Assembly: GCF_019236475.1 (NCBI RefSeq)
Contig: NZ_JAFAIX010000012.1
Location: 930,001 to 994,000 of the forward strand
Origin: Chitinophaga sp.
GTDB taxonomy: Bacteria; Bacteroidota; Bacteroidia; Chitinophagales; Chitinophagaceae
Direction: 5' to 3'
Length of the DNA stretch: 64,000 nucleotides
Shown piece by piece: positions 23,872-33,306 of this stretch (positions are counted from its first letter, which is position 1; each line of letters begins with the position of its first letter). Position numbers and translations under genes: made by a program. The notes under the pieces were generated by a model. The model had not been told where the DNA came from and made no database searches. It saw nothing but the letters and a program-made list of their open reading frames with translations.

Positions 23872-24996
23872 TTACAAAAATAAATCCGCTGCAATACCAT
23901 CGGCAAAAAGTCGGCCTGCAGGGGTTAAGCGCAATGTAGTACCATGCTGCTCCATCCATCCTTTTACAAGATAACGTTGACTTTGTACCGTCAACTGTTT
24001 AGCCAGGTCAACGCCAAAGCGCTCTTCCACCCAGCCAAGATCACAGCCTGCTTTGGTACGCAGTGAAGTCATGATATACTCGTTGAATTGCATCTCCACA
24101 GATAATGTTTCCAGCTCAAATGGAATCTTGCCCGCACTAATACTTTTTATGTACAACGCATTATTGGCCACATTCCATTGGCGAGAGTGTCTGTTGAAGG
24201 AATGGGCAGACGGTCCCAAACCTAGATAAGACAAGCCTTTCCAGTAACTGCTGTTATGTTGACTATGCCATCCCGGTAAGGCAAAATTTGAAATTTCATA
24301 GTGCTCATATCCCGCTGCTTCCATCCAGGTCATCAACATTTCAAAATGTCGGGCTGCCCTTTCTGGATCTACCGCTTCCATTTTCTTCTTACGGATAAAT
24401 GAATCCAATGCAGTTCCTGGTTCAACTGTCAATGCATAGCAAGAAAGATGAGGAATGCCTAGGGAGATGGCCAGTTCCACGTTTTCCTTCCATCCCTCAT
24501 CAGAGAGGCCGGGGCCTCCATAAATCAGATCAATAGTAATATTGTTGAATCCTGCCGCCTTAGCCTGGATGATGCACTCTTTCGCCTGTGTACTGTTATG
24601 GGCACGGTTCATCCATTGCAAGTCTGGCTCATGGAATGACTGCACACCTATGCTCAGTCGATTGATACCCAGGGATTTCAGTTCCTGGAGTTTTTCCATG
24701 CTCAGGTCATCCGGATTGGCTTCCAGGGTAATTTCCGCATCGGGCGCGATGTTGAAATGCTCCCGGAGTTTATCCAAGATTGCCTGTAGCTCTTCTTTGG
24801 AGAGCAAACTGGGGGTGCCACCGCCAAAATAGACGGTGTGTATGGTATCGTTTCCTAAATAGTCCTGTCGCAAGGTGATTTCCTGCAGAATACTCTTCAC
24901 CATGGCCTCTTTCTGCGACAAAGAGGTGGAGAAGTGAAAATTGCAGTAGTAACAAGCCTGTTTGCAGAACGGAATATGTATATAAATGCCGGACAT
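23872..24996 (-). CDS. hemW: Radical SAM haem chaperone HemW
   Basis: A 374-residue radical SAM protein that starts SGIYIHIPFCKQACYYCNF. The cluster-binding Cys11, Cys15 and Cys18 are in the C-x3-C-x2-C pattern, the extra Cys of the HemN/HemW type is absent as expected, and FGGGTPSLL, EANPD and the C-terminal HemN domain are all present. HemW transfers haem to respiratory proteins; it resembles but lacks the activity of coproporphyrinogen dehydrogenase HemN, and the shorter N-terminus favours HemW. It is divergent from the DUF4271/hemD pair, giving a haem-related neighbourhood. The start is the ATG right before the cluster motif, normal for the family. Confidence 0.92.
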   Translation of the reverse strand: MSGIYIHIPFCKQACYYCNFHFSTSLSQKEAMVKSILQEITLRQDYLGNDTIHTVYFGGGTPSLLSKEELQAILDKLREHFNIAPDAEITLEANPDDLSMEKLQELKSLGINRLSIGVQSFHEPDLQWMNRAHNSTQAKECIIQAKAAGFNNITIDLIYGGPGLSDEGWKENVELAISLGIPHLSCYALTVEPGTALDSFIRKKKMEAVDPERAARHFEMLMTWMEAAGYEHYEISNFALPGWHSQHNSSYWKGLSYLGLGPSAHSFNRHSRQWNVANNALYIKSISAGKIPFELETLSVEMQFNEYIMTSLRTKAGCDLGWVEERFGVDLAKQLTVQSQRYLVKGWMEQHGTTLRLTPAGRLFADGIAADLFL

Positions 24997-25125
24997 GAAT
25001 GCTGCGCTTATCCTTAATGGCTATCAGCCAACTATGGAGTATTTTAATATCTTTGCAAACATCAAAATTACGATGCAATTTTGTTTTGTGAACAGGATGC
25101 TTTTATTTGCCATTCTTTCAAATCA

Positions 25126-26217
25126 TTGAAAAATCATTTCCTGGTGCGCCACTGGTTATTGCTACTCTTTACAATCTGTTATCTGCCGTTGATGGCCCAA
25201 AATGCAGACTCTGCCCATACGGCGGCGCCTGCCAAACCTGTAACCCGCACTGCTGCGGATACTACCCGGCCGAAGCCTAGAGTGGCTAAGGCTCGTATAG
25301 ATTCCAATGCTCGGAAAGCGGCAGTAAGAAGAGATACAGTTGCTGTAAAGCGGGATACCGCCCGTGTGGCGCCAGTAATAGCTGCGGCACCTGTGGATAC
25401 TACCAAAAAGGCAACAGACAGTGTTGTGGTGGCGGCTCCGCCCAAACCCAAGCCCGTGTCTTCCTATGATATATACATGAAAAAACTGGCGGTAGAGAAT
25501 ATTTTCCTGCAACCAGGGAAGCCAACTTACAGGGATGTGAATCTTCTGCGTCCTTTCCGAAACCTGGACTGGATGGTGTATTTAATAGCAGGTATCGTAT
25601 TATTGGTGAGCATTATCCGACTGGCTTACCAGAAATATTTCCATGACTTATTCAGGGCTTTCTTGAATCCTACCTTAAGTCAGCGTCAGTTGAAGGATCA
25701 GTTATCTCAGTCCCCTTTTCCGAATTTCTTGTTCAATGCATTCTTTATTATTTCCCTGGGCATGTACCTATACCTGGTGTTGTATCGTAAGCAGGTATTC
25801 CCGCAAGCAGAGCCATGGATGCTGATTCCGGGCCTGATTGCCCTGGTGGCATTAGTGTATGGAACCAAGTATGTAGTATTGCGTTTCTGTGGTTGGTTAT
25901 TTGGTAATGCGGATCTTGCTGATGCTTATATTTTTATTCTCTACTTGATTAACAAGATTTTAGGAGTGTTGCTGGTGCCGTTCTTGGTAATTTTAGCATT
26001 CTGTAGTGCGGAAATTGCCCAAACCTTCCTTTATATTTCAATATTTTTCATTATATTACTTGTTATTTACCGGTATATTAGGTCTTATTCCCTAGTAAAG
26101 CAGTATCTATCCTTCAGCAAATTGCATTTTTTTCTTTACCTTTGCGCATTCGAAGTAGCGCCGGTTTTGATATTAACCAAGGTGCTGCTGAATATCTGGT
26201 TAACTGGTAATCCCTGA
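25126..26217 (+). CDS. DUF4271 family membrane protein
   Basis: A 363-residue inner-membrane protein. Starting at TTG 25126 gives a textbook signal peptide (MKNHFLVRHWLLLLFTICYLPLMAQ minus the usual variations), whereas the frame's first start (TTG 25081) would add 15 residues with two cysteines in front of it; I prefer 25126. The next 100 residues are Ala/Lys/Thr/Pro-rich and disordered, then about seven hydrophobic spans follow (for example DWMVYLIAGIVLLVSIIRL, VLLVPFLVILAFCSAEIAQ). DUF4271 is restricted to Bacteroidota and usually lies directly upstream of hemD, as here (36 bases). Its function is unknown; a role in haem metabolism is inferred from context only. Confidence 0.8.
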   Translation: MKNHFLVRHWLLLLFTICYLPLMAQNADSAHTAAPAKPVTRTAADTTRPKPRVAKARIDSNARKAAVRRDTVAVKRDTARVAPVIAAAPVDTTKKATDSVVVAAPPKPKPVSSYDIYMKKLAVENIFLQPGKPTYRDVNLLRPFRNLDWMVYLIAGIVLLVSIIRLAYQKYFHDLFRAFLNPTLSQRQLKDQLSQSPFPNFLFNAFFIISLGMYLYLVLYRKQVFPQAEPWMLIPGLIALVALVYGTKYVVLRFCGWLFGNADLADAYIFILYLINKILGVLLVPFLVILAFCSAEIAQTFLYISIFFIILLVIYRYIRSYSLVKQYLSFSKLHFFLYLCAFEVAPVLILTKVLLNIWLTGNP

Positions 26218-26253
26218 TTACCGCCTATTGTTAACACAAGAGCAAAATAAAGT

Positions 26254-27045
26254 ATGATTAAAGGCGGGCCAAAAAAAGATTTGCAAGGTAAACAAGTTCA
26301 GTCAATCCTAATTTCTCAACCTAAGCCTGAAACAGAAAAGTCTCCTTATTTCGATCTGGCTAAAAAGTTCAATGTTAAGCTGGACTTTTTCCCGTTCATT
26401 CGAGTAGAAGGGTTACCTGCAAAGGAATTCAGGAAGCAGAAAATTGACATTCTGAATTACACAGCCGTAATTTTTACCAGTAGAAATGCTGTTGATCACT
26501 TTTTCCGTATTTGTGAGGAGATGAAAGTTAAGGTCTCTCAGGATTGTAAGTATTTCTGTATCACGGAAGCAGTCGCACTCTATCTACAGAAGTTTATTCT
26601 GTACCGCAAGCGTAAGGTATTTTACGGTGCCGACGGCTCTACGAAAGGAGTACTGGAAGTGATGAACAAGCATAAGGATAATGAGAAATTCCTGTTTCCA
26701 AGTGCAGACAGTCAGAAGAAGGACATTGAAGAATGGTTGAAAACAAACAAGTGCGAGTATGCAACAGCAACCCTTTACAGAACCGTTTCTAACGATGTGA
26801 AAGAGTTACTGTCAAACAACACGTACGACATGATCGTTTTCTTTAGTCCTTATGGCGTAAAATCCTTGTTTGAAAATGTGCCGGAGTTTGAACAGAATGG
26901 TACCAAGATTGGTGCATTCGGTCCTACTACTTCTGCCGCGGTTGAAGAATCTGGATTAAGACTGGATGTAAAAGCACCTGCACCACAGGCGCCGAGCATG
27001 GTAGCAGCATTAGAACAATATCTTGCTACATCGAACAAAAAGTAA
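26254..27045 (+). CDS. hemD: Uroporphyrinogen-III synthase
   Basis: A 263-residue HemD-family protein with the usual two alpha/beta lobes. Segments: VQSILISQPKPETEKSPYFDLAKKF (16-40), ILNYTAVIFTSRNAVDHFF (66-84) with the T-S-R-N-A-V motif, FPSADSQKKDIEEWLK in the second lobe, FFSPYGVKSLFENVP and IGAFGPTTSAAVEESGL at the C-terminus. HemD converts hydroxymethylbilane to uroporphyrinogen III, the branch point of haem and B12 synthesis, in the cytoplasm. HemD is one of the least conserved haem enzymes; the Bacteroidota form begins with a basic leader (GGPKKDLQGK) as here. It follows DUF4271 by 36 bases and ends in a terminator. Confidence 0.9.
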   Translation: MIKGGPKKDLQGKQVQSILISQPKPETEKSPYFDLAKKFNVKLDFFPFIRVEGLPAKEFRKQKIDILNYTAVIFTSRNAVDHFFRICEEMKVKVSQDCKYFCITEAVALYLQKFILYRKRKVFYGADGSTKGVLEVMNKHKDNEKFLFPSADSQKKDIEEWLKTNKCEYATATLYRTVSNDVKELLSNNTYDMIVFFSPYGVKSLFENVPEFEQNGTKIGAFGPTTSAAVEESGLRLDVKAPAPQAPSMVAALEQYLATSNKK

Positions 27046-27071
27046 GCGTACATCGCTTAAAATAACTGACT

Positions 27072-27098
27072 GGGACAGCTTTAAGGCTGTCCCTTTTT
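27072..27098 (+). terminator. Terminator of the DUF4271-hemD operon
   Basis: An 8-base-pair stem GGGACAGC/GCTGTCCC with a six-base loop, followed by five Ts, 27 bases after the hemD stop. Confidence 0.88.
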
Positions 27099-27210
27099 AT
27101 TTGATGCAATGTGAGCGCAGTAGGCTGAAAAAATAATGCAGCATATTTCTAGAAAATAAATTTCTTTGCATCACTAACTGTCTATTCCAATTCAAATCCA
27201 ATATCCTCTT

Positions 27211-29256
27211 ATGAATAAGCTCATCGGCGAAACCAGCCCTTATTTGTTACAGCACGCGCATAACCCGGTAGAATGGTATCCTTGGGGGCCTGAAGCCCTG
27301 AATAAGGCTGTCCAGGAAAACAAGCCGATACTGGTAAGTATTGGTTATGCCGCTTGTCACTGGTGTCATGTGATGGAAAGAGAGAGCTTTGAAGATCATG
27401 ATACCGCGCGTATCATGAACGAACATTTCGTGAATATCAAAATAGATAGAGAAGAGCGGCCAGACCTGGATCATATCTACATGGATGCCGTGCAGGCCAT
27501 GACTGGCGCCGGCGGTTGGCCCCTGAATGTGTTCCTGACGCCAGATAGGAAGCCGTTTTACGGCGGAACCTACTTCCCTCCTGTTAAAGCCTACAACCGG
27601 CCTTCCTGGAAAGATGTATTACATTCTATATCCGATGCCTTTACCAACAAACGAGAAGAGATAGATGCGCAGGCCGATAATTTGACCCAGCACCTGGAAC
27701 AGGCCAGCCAGTTTGGTATTCAAGGTGGATTAGATTTGAAATTGCCGGTGGAAGAGTTGTTTACCAAGGCACAGGCGGATACCATTTGTGAGAATATTTT
27801 AAAGCAGGCAGATACCATCTGGGGTGGATTTGGTCGTGCCCCTAAATTCCCGCAGACCTTCACGATATCTTGGTTGTTGCGGTACCATCACTATACGAAG
27901 CATGAGAAAGCGCTGGAACAGGCGTTATTGTCACTGGATAAAATGCTACAAGGCGGAATTTATGATCAGTTGGGAGGTGGTTTTGCCAGATATTCCACGG
28001 ATGAAAAATGGCTAGCTCCTCATTTTGAGAAGATGCTATATGATAATGCTTTGTTGATAGATGTATTATGTGATGCTTACCAGATTACAAAAAATGAGAT
28101 ATACGCCAATACCATCAGAGAGACCTTGGAATTTATTTCTCGGGAGATGACATCTGCTGAGGGCGGCTTTTATGCCGCATTAGATGCGGATTCGGAAGGT
28201 GTTGAAGGGAAGTTTTACACTTGGAGTTTGGATGAAATCATGCAGGTGTTGGGAGATCAGGCCGAAGTGTTTTGTGCATTTTATGATGTAAGCGAGCATG
28301 GGAATTGGGAGGAGACGAATATTCTCTGGATACAGCAGCCACTAGAACAATTTGCAGCAGCACGTGGATATAATGCCGCTGAATTGGGCGCTACATTGAA
28401 AGATTGTAGAGAAAAGCTGCTGGCAGTAAGGGCAGGAAGAGTACGTCCGGGACTGGATGATAAGATTCTGTTGGGATGGAATGCCTTGATGGCGCATGCA
28501 TATTGCCGGGCCTATGCTGTATTGGGAGAAGAGAGCTATCGGGAAGCGGCTATACGGAATATTAAATTTTGTATGCACCAATTCCGCATAAAAGAGGGCG
28601 CTCCTGCGTTTTATCATACCTGGAAGGATGGAGCGGCGAAGTATCCGGCATTTTTGGATGACTATGCTTATCTGATCAGGGCTTTGATAGCTTTGGCGGA
28701 GATAACCGGTGATCTGGAACACTTTTATGCGGCTAGGGAGCTGACAACCTTTGTGATGGCCCGTTTTACAGACGATAGTGGGAAATATTATTATTATACG
28801 ATAGATGATCAGAAAGACGTTATAGTCAGAAAGAAGGAAGTTTACGATGGTGCAACCCCCAGTGGCAATGGAATAATGATTCAGAACCTTTGGGCACTTT
28901 CTATTGTTTTCGGAGATAAACAGTTGGCGGATAAAGCGATAGGAGCCGTTTCGGGTTTGGCACAAACCGCGGTAAGATACCCCACTTCTTTTGGCGTATG
29001 GGCGTCCCAGTTATTACAGTTTGTGGAGGGGACGGCAGAAATTGCCGTAGTAGGTAAAGATTATCAGGAGAGAATGGCGGATGCGGGAAAATGGTTTATT
29101 CCGTATCGGGTGTTGCTAGGAGCAGAAAAAAATGTGAAGGATATCCCCCTGTTGACAGACAGGTACCAAGAAAATGACACATTGGTTTACTTATGCAAAG
29201 ATTATCATTGTATTAAGCCAGTCTTTTATATAAGTGAAATTATTAATTTAATTTAA
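27211..29256 (+). CDS. DUF255 thioredoxin-domain protein (YyaL/SPATA20 family)
   Basis: A 681-residue cytoplasmic protein. The N-terminal thioredoxin-like DUF255 domain (about 1-165) has the C-x-x-C site Cys49-His-Trp-Cys52, preceded by ETSPYLLQHAHNPVEWYPWG (7-26) and followed by IDREERPDLDHIYM and GAGGWPLNVFLTPD. The rest, about 180-600, is an (alpha/alpha)6-barrel-like region resembling N-acylglucosamine epimerases (for example PKFPQ, GGGFARYSTDEKWLAPHFEKMLYDNA, DADSEGVEGKFYTW). The family is very widespread and its biochemical role is unclear; a redox or sugar-handling activity is guesswork. Single gene, with no close neighbours on either side. Confidence 0.92.
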   Translation: MNKLIGETSPYLLQHAHNPVEWYPWGPEALNKAVQENKPILVSIGYAACHWCHVMERESFEDHDTARIMNEHFVNIKIDREERPDLDHIYMDAVQAMTGAGGWPLNVFLTPDRKPFYGGTYFPPVKAYNRPSWKDVLHSISDAFTNKREEIDAQADNLTQHLEQASQFGIQGGLDLKLPVEELFTKAQADTICENILKQADTIWGGFGRAPKFPQTFTISWLLRYHHYTKHEKALEQALLSLDKMLQGGIYDQLGGGFARYSTDEKWLAPHFEKMLYDNALLIDVLCDAYQITKNEIYANTIRETLEFISREMTSAEGGFYAALDADSEGVEGKFYTWSLDEIMQVLGDQAEVFCAFYDVSEHGNWEETNILWIQQPLEQFAAARGYNAAELGATLKDCREKLLAVRAGRVRPGLDDKILLGWNALMAHAYCRAYAVLGEESYREAAIRNIKFCMHQFRIKEGAPAFYHTWKDGAAKYPAFLDDYAYLIRALIALAEITGDLEHFYAARELTTFVMARFTDDSGKYYYYTIDDQKDVIVRKKEVYDGATPSGNGIMIQNLWALSIVFGDKQLADKAIGAVSGLAQTAVRYPTSFGVWASQLLQFVEGTAEIAVVGKDYQERMADAGKWFIPYRVLLGAEKNVKDIPLLTDRYQENDTLVYLCKDYHCIKPVFYISEIINLI

Positions 29257-29419
29257 TAATTATGTAACTTGCATCCCGTAAGGGGCGTGATGAATTCGGT
29301 AAATGTTGATACGAGCATATAATAAAATGTTAAAAAATACGTTTAAATTAGTTACCGGGTCGCTGCATAGGGAATTGAAAAAGTTGGATAAAAAGTAACT
29401 ACGGATTAAAATTAATTAT

Positions 29420-29427
29420 TACATTTG
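29420..29427 (+). promoter_or_regulatory. Candidate -7 box of the gldKLMN operon
   Basis: TACATTTG fits TAnnTTTG and lies 98 bases before the gldK start. A TTG at the expected -33 distance is not present, so the promoter may need an activator or the true one is elsewhere in 29257-29524. Confidence 0.35.
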
Positions 29428-29524
29428 CTATCTTTCATATAAACAAAGCGGGTGAATTTGAGATTTGTGTTCCCTTGTATGCTGGCAAAAAACACCTGGC
29501 TGGTTAATAGAAAAACATATTCTG

Positions 29525-30811
29525 ATGAAAGCTACCCTTATGAAGCTTAACTATTTAAGAGGTCTGTTGGCAGTTTTGCTGGTTACCCTGCTTGCCAGCT
29601 GTGGTGGTAGTAAAACCCCCAAGAACGCACAAGGGCAACTGATTGGCGTGAGTCCAAGGCCTAAGTATTATCCCCCTGTACCCTATGGAATGGTGTATGT
29701 ACCACCTGGAACCTTCCACATGGGACCAAGTGACGAAGATGTAAACTATGCGTTTACAGCACGTAACAAGTCTATTTCTATTTCCGGCTTCTATATGGAT
29801 GCTACGGAAATTACGAATAACGAGTATCGTCAGTTCGTTGATTGGGTGCGCGACTCTATCGCACACATTCTGCTTGGTCATGTGAAACAGGAAGACGGTC
29901 AGGACATCATTGACTGGAAACAGAAAATCAACTGGAAAGATAAAGGCACCATTGAAAAATTGGATGCCATGGTATACTCCGAAGCGGATCGTTTGTACGG
30001 CCGTAAGGATATCGATGTGGGAAAACTGATTTACCATCAGGAAACTTTCAACTGGGATAAAGCCAAGCTGAGAGAGAATACCGGTAAACCACGTTCTACC
30101 TTTATCGTGAAAAAAGACGTACCTATCTATCCAGATACCCTCTGCTGGATCAGGGACTTCTCTTATGCCTACAACGAGCCAATGACTCGTATGTATTTCT
30201 GGCACCCTGCATTCGATAATTATCCGGTAGTAGGTGTAAACTGGCATCAAGCAACTGCTTTCTGCGAATGGAGAAGTAAGTTCTGGGAGGACTATCGTAA
30301 CTCTAAGAAATTATTCACAGAAGATAAATTCCAATTGCCATCTGAAGCGCAGTGGGAATATGCTGCCCGCGGTGGTAGAGAACAAACTCCTTACCCTTGG
30401 GGTGGTTACTATATCCGCAACAAAAAAGGATGTCTGTTGGCTAACTTCAAACCTGGTCGCGGTAACTATCCTGAAGACGGCGGTTTCTACACAGTACGTG
30501 CAGATGCCTACTGGCCTAACGACTACGGTCTGTATTGCATGGCCGGTAACGTTGCGGAGTGGACAGCAGATATCTACTATGAAAATGCTTATTCCTTTAC
30601 CTCTGACATGAACCCTTATTTAAGAATGGATGTTCCAGATGATGCACCGCTGAAAATGAAGCGTAAGGCCATCAGAGGGGGCTCCTGGAAAGATATCGGA
30701 TTTTTCCTCCAGACTGGTACAAGGACATATGAATATCAGGATAGTGCGAAGTCTTATGTAGGTTTCAGATGTACTATTGCTCTGAGCCGCAGAATGAAAG
30801 GTAAGCACTAA
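29525..30811 (+). CDS. gldK: Gliding motility/type IX secretion lipoprotein GldK (PorK)
   Basis: A 428-residue lipoprotein with lipobox LLASC (Cys26) and a formylglycine-generating-enzyme/sulfatase-modifying domain: PYGMVYVPPGTFHMGPSDED near the N-terminus, GFYMDATEITNNEYRQFVDW, FQLPSEAQWEYAARGG, AGNVAEWTADIYY and AIRGGSWKD to VGFRC at the C-terminus. GldK forms, with GldN, the periplasmic ring under the outer membrane in the type IX secretion system that moves adhesins and secretes proteins. The frame opens 20 codons earlier, but those codons lack signal-peptide character; ATG 29525 or ATG 29540 both give one, and I use the first. It heads the gldK-L-M-N cluster. Confidence 0.93.
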   Translation: MKATLMKLNYLRGLLAVLLVTLLASCGGSKTPKNAQGQLIGVSPRPKYYPPVPYGMVYVPPGTFHMGPSDEDVNYAFTARNKSISISGFYMDATEITNNEYRQFVDWVRDSIAHILLGHVKQEDGQDIIDWKQKINWKDKGTIEKLDAMVYSEADRLYGRKDIDVGKLIYHQETFNWDKAKLRENTGKPRSTFIVKKDVPIYPDTLCWIRDFSYAYNEPMTRMYFWHPAFDNYPVVGVNWHQATAFCEWRSKFWEDYRNSKKLFTEDKFQLPSEAQWEYAARGGREQTPYPWGGYYIRNKKGCLLANFKPGRGNYPEDGGFYTVRADAYWPNDYGLYCMAGNVAEWTADIYYENAYSFTSDMNPYLRMDVPDDAPLKMKRKAIRGGSWKDIGFFLQTGTRTYEYQDSAKSYVGFRCTIALSRRMKGKH

Positions 30812-30944
30812 AGAAAACTAGCTGGAATTAATATAAAACAAGATAACCTTTTATATTATGTACACTATCCGCAAATCGTTGAGAATTAACTATTCCATAC
30901 AGAAATTTAACACTAATCACTTTAACCAGATTAAATTTTAACCT

Positions 30945-31691
30945 ATGGCTATGAATCCTAAAAAAGCTAGTTGGCTGAACTTTTTCGTATGTATTGCAGC
31001 TTCTGTTGTAATTATTGGTGCCCTCTTTAAAATCCAACACTGGCAAGGCGCTGATATTGCTCTGATCGTGGGTCTGAGCACAGAAGCATTGATCTTCTTA
31101 GTTTATGCTTTCGTTCCGGATTCTGGTGGTTCCCACGCTGAAGGTGGCGTAGTTGCGGTTGCTGGCAGCCCTGCAGTTGCAGGCCTGGACAAAATGCTCC
31201 AGGAAGCTGACATCACCCCTGCTAACCTGCAGCGCTTGAGTGAAAACTTCCAGAAACTGGGTACTACAGTTGATAAAATGAGAGATATCAGTGATGTAGT
31301 TGCTGCTACCGGCGATTACACTGCTAAAACTCGCGAAGCTGCCGCTGCTATCGGGAATGTGGCTAATGCTTACACAACTGCTGCTTCTGCTGTTTCTTCC
31401 TTCAACAGCGCTTCTGAGTCTACTAAAGAATTCCATGTTCAGATGCAAGGTATGACCAAAAACCTGGCTTCTCTGAATGCTATCTATGAACTGGAACTCC
31501 AGGATACTAACAACCACCTCAAAGCAATGAACAAATTCTACAGCAACCTGCAGAATACTTCAGCGGCTATGAGCAACAGCATCGAAGATGCTAAGAAAAC
31601 ACAGGAACAAATTACACTGCTGGCTAAAAACCTCAGCAACCTGAATACCGTTTACGGTAACATGCTGAGCGCTATGCACAGTGCGAGATAA
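30945..31691 (+). CDS. gldL: Gliding motility/type IX secretion motor protein GldL (PorL)
   Basis: A 248-residue inner-membrane protein. Two transmembrane helices (about 11-30 and 38-58, NFFVCIAASVVIIGALFK and ALIVGLSTEALIFLVYAF) precede a long cytoplasmic helical region. The buried Glu47 in GLSTEALIF corresponds to the proton-pathway glutamate of the GldL rotary motor, and KIQHWQGAD is highly conserved. GldL forms a pentamer around the GldM dimer and converts proton-motive force to rotation. The ATG six bases later would also be acceptable (MNPKKASW). It follows gldK after 133 bases and precedes gldM after 52, in the normal order. Confidence 0.95.
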   Translation: MAMNPKKASWLNFFVCIAASVVIIGALFKIQHWQGADIALIVGLSTEALIFLVYAFVPDSGGSHAEGGVVAVAGSPAVAGLDKMLQEADITPANLQRLSENFQKLGTTVDKMRDISDVVAATGDYTAKTREAAAAIGNVANAYTTAASAVSSFNSASESTKEFHVQMQGMTKNLASLNAIYELELQDTNNHLKAMNKFYSNLQNTSAAMSNSIEDAKKTQEQITLLAKNLSNLNTVYGNMLSAMHSAR

Positions 31692-31743
31692 GGTTTTGCT
31701 AATAGTTTCGATAACAATCAATTTTTAAATCTGAAAACAAACT

Positions 31744-33285
31744 ATGGCACTACCTAAAGATCCTCGGCAGAAGATGATCAACATCATGTACTTGGTCTTG
31801 ACGGCCATGCTGGCGTTGAACGTATCTGCTGAAATATTGAACGCATTTAGTATCGTTAACAACTCTATCAATACTTCAAACAGTTCCCTCACCGAGAAAA
31901 ACAATGTGGTGTATGATCAGTTTACGAAGCAAATGGAGAAAGATGCTGCCAAAGTAGGCCCGTACAAGGAAAAAGCCGAAAAGGTAAAAGCTGCATCTAA
32001 AGAAGCCTTCGATTACATCGAAGGCCTGAAAAAAACTATCATCACTGAAGCCGGTGGTCTGGATGAAGCTGGTGATATCAAAGGTAAAAGTGATCTCGAT
32101 GCGGCTACCCGCGTAATGGAGAACAACAAAAAAGGTCCTGAACTGGAAGGCAAACTGAAAGCACTCCGTACGCAGCTCCTGAGCTTCGTTTCTCCTAACG
32201 ATAAAGCAAGTTTCGAGAAAACACTACCTCTGAAAATTGAAATAGGCAAATCCAGCGGTCATGGTGGAGAATCTCCAAAAAACTGGACAACCTATCACTT
32301 CAATATGGTGCCTGTGGTTGCTGCGGTAACTATCCTCAGCAAATTCCAGAACGATATCAAAAACTCCGAATCTGCTATCATCGATAACCTGTTCAAACAG
32401 ATCAGTGAGAAAGATTTCAAATTCGACAAAATCAGACCTTTCGTTTCTCTGAATTCCAAAAACCTGATGGAAGGACAGGAGCTGACTGCTCAAATCGCAG
32501 TAGGCGCCTACAGTTCTACTGTAAACCCTGCTATCACTGTTAATGGTCAAACCATTGAAGCAAAAGATGGTCTGGGTACATATAAAATCACAGCAAACGG
32601 TATAGGTGAAAAATCTATCTCTGGTACCGTTACACTGCCTGCTCCAGATGGTGGTCAGCCACAGCAGTTCCAATTCAGCGAGACCTATAATGTAGGCGCT
32701 TCTGCGACTTCTATCTCTGCTGATAAAATGAACGTACTGTACATCGGCGTACAAAACCCAATTTCTATCTCCGCATCAGGCGTACCTGCTGAAGCTGTTT
32801 CCGCATCTATCTCTGGTGGCGGTAGCATCACTAAAAAAGGTGCCGGTAACTACGTTGTAAACGTATCAGCTACTGGTAAAGCAGTTATCAATGTGGTGGC
32901 AAATATGAATGGTAAAACCATGTCTCTGGGCCAGAAGGAATTCCGCGTAAAACGCGTTCCAGATCCTAGCCTGCAGGTAGGTACTTATAAAGGTGGTAGC
33001 GTAAAAGCTGCTGAATTCAGAAATCAGCAAGGTCTCCGCGCTGTATTGGAAGACTTCGAATTCGAAGGCGTAAAATACGATGTAGTGAGCTACCGCGTTG
33101 GTATCGAATCAAGAGGTAAAGAATACCAAGAAGGTGATGCTTCATCCCCTTACTTCCCTTCTAACCTCACTGGATCTATACATGCCCTGCGTCCAGGTGA
33201 TATCGTTCATATTGAGAACGTGAAAGTAAAAGGCCCAGACGGAGTTGTTCGTTCTATGCCTAGCACTATGTATAAATTAAACTAA
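31744..33285 (+). CDS. gldM: Gliding motility/type IX secretion protein GldM (PorM)
   Basis: A 513-residue protein with one N-terminal transmembrane helix (about 11-34, NIMYLVLTAMLALNVSAEILNAF), which pairs with GldL in the motor, and a long periplasmic part. The helical D1 region (35-215) is followed by three beta-rich domains, the last beginning FRVKRVPDPSLQVG and ending RSMPSTMYKLN. GldM spans the periplasm and transmits torque to the GldKN ring. The opening ALPKDPRQKMINIMYLVLTAMLALN is the most conserved part of the family. Length agrees with the usual 510-525 residues. Confidence 0.95.
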   Translation: MALPKDPRQKMINIMYLVLTAMLALNVSAEILNAFSIVNNSINTSNSSLTEKNNVVYDQFTKQMEKDAAKVGPYKEKAEKVKAASKEAFDYIEGLKKTIITEAGGLDEAGDIKGKSDLDAATRVMENNKKGPELEGKLKALRTQLLSFVSPNDKASFEKTLPLKIEIGKSSGHGGESPKNWTTYHFNMVPVVAAVTILSKFQNDIKNSESAIIDNLFKQISEKDFKFDKIRPFVSLNSKNLMEGQELTAQIAVGAYSSTVNPAITVNGQTIEAKDGLGTYKITANGIGEKSISGTVTLPAPDGGQPQQFQFSETYNVGASATSISADKMNVLYIGVQNPISISASGVPAEAVSASISGGGSITKKGAGNYVVNVSATGKAVINVVANMNGKTMSLGQKEFRVKRVPDPSLQVGTYKGGSVKAAEFRNQQGLRAVLEDFEFEGVKYDVVSYRVGIESRGKEYQEGDASSPYFPSNLTGSIHALRPGDIVHIENVKVKGPDGVVRSMPSTMYKLN

Positions 33286-33306
33286 CGGATTATTAATTGC
33301 TGAAAT

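Noticed and set aside
29327..29398. 23-codon frame MLKNTFKLVTGSLHREL... before gldK
   Set aside because: It is amphipathic-looking and complete, but without promoter, ribosome site or conservation evidence I cannot separate it from chance in an AT-rich leader.
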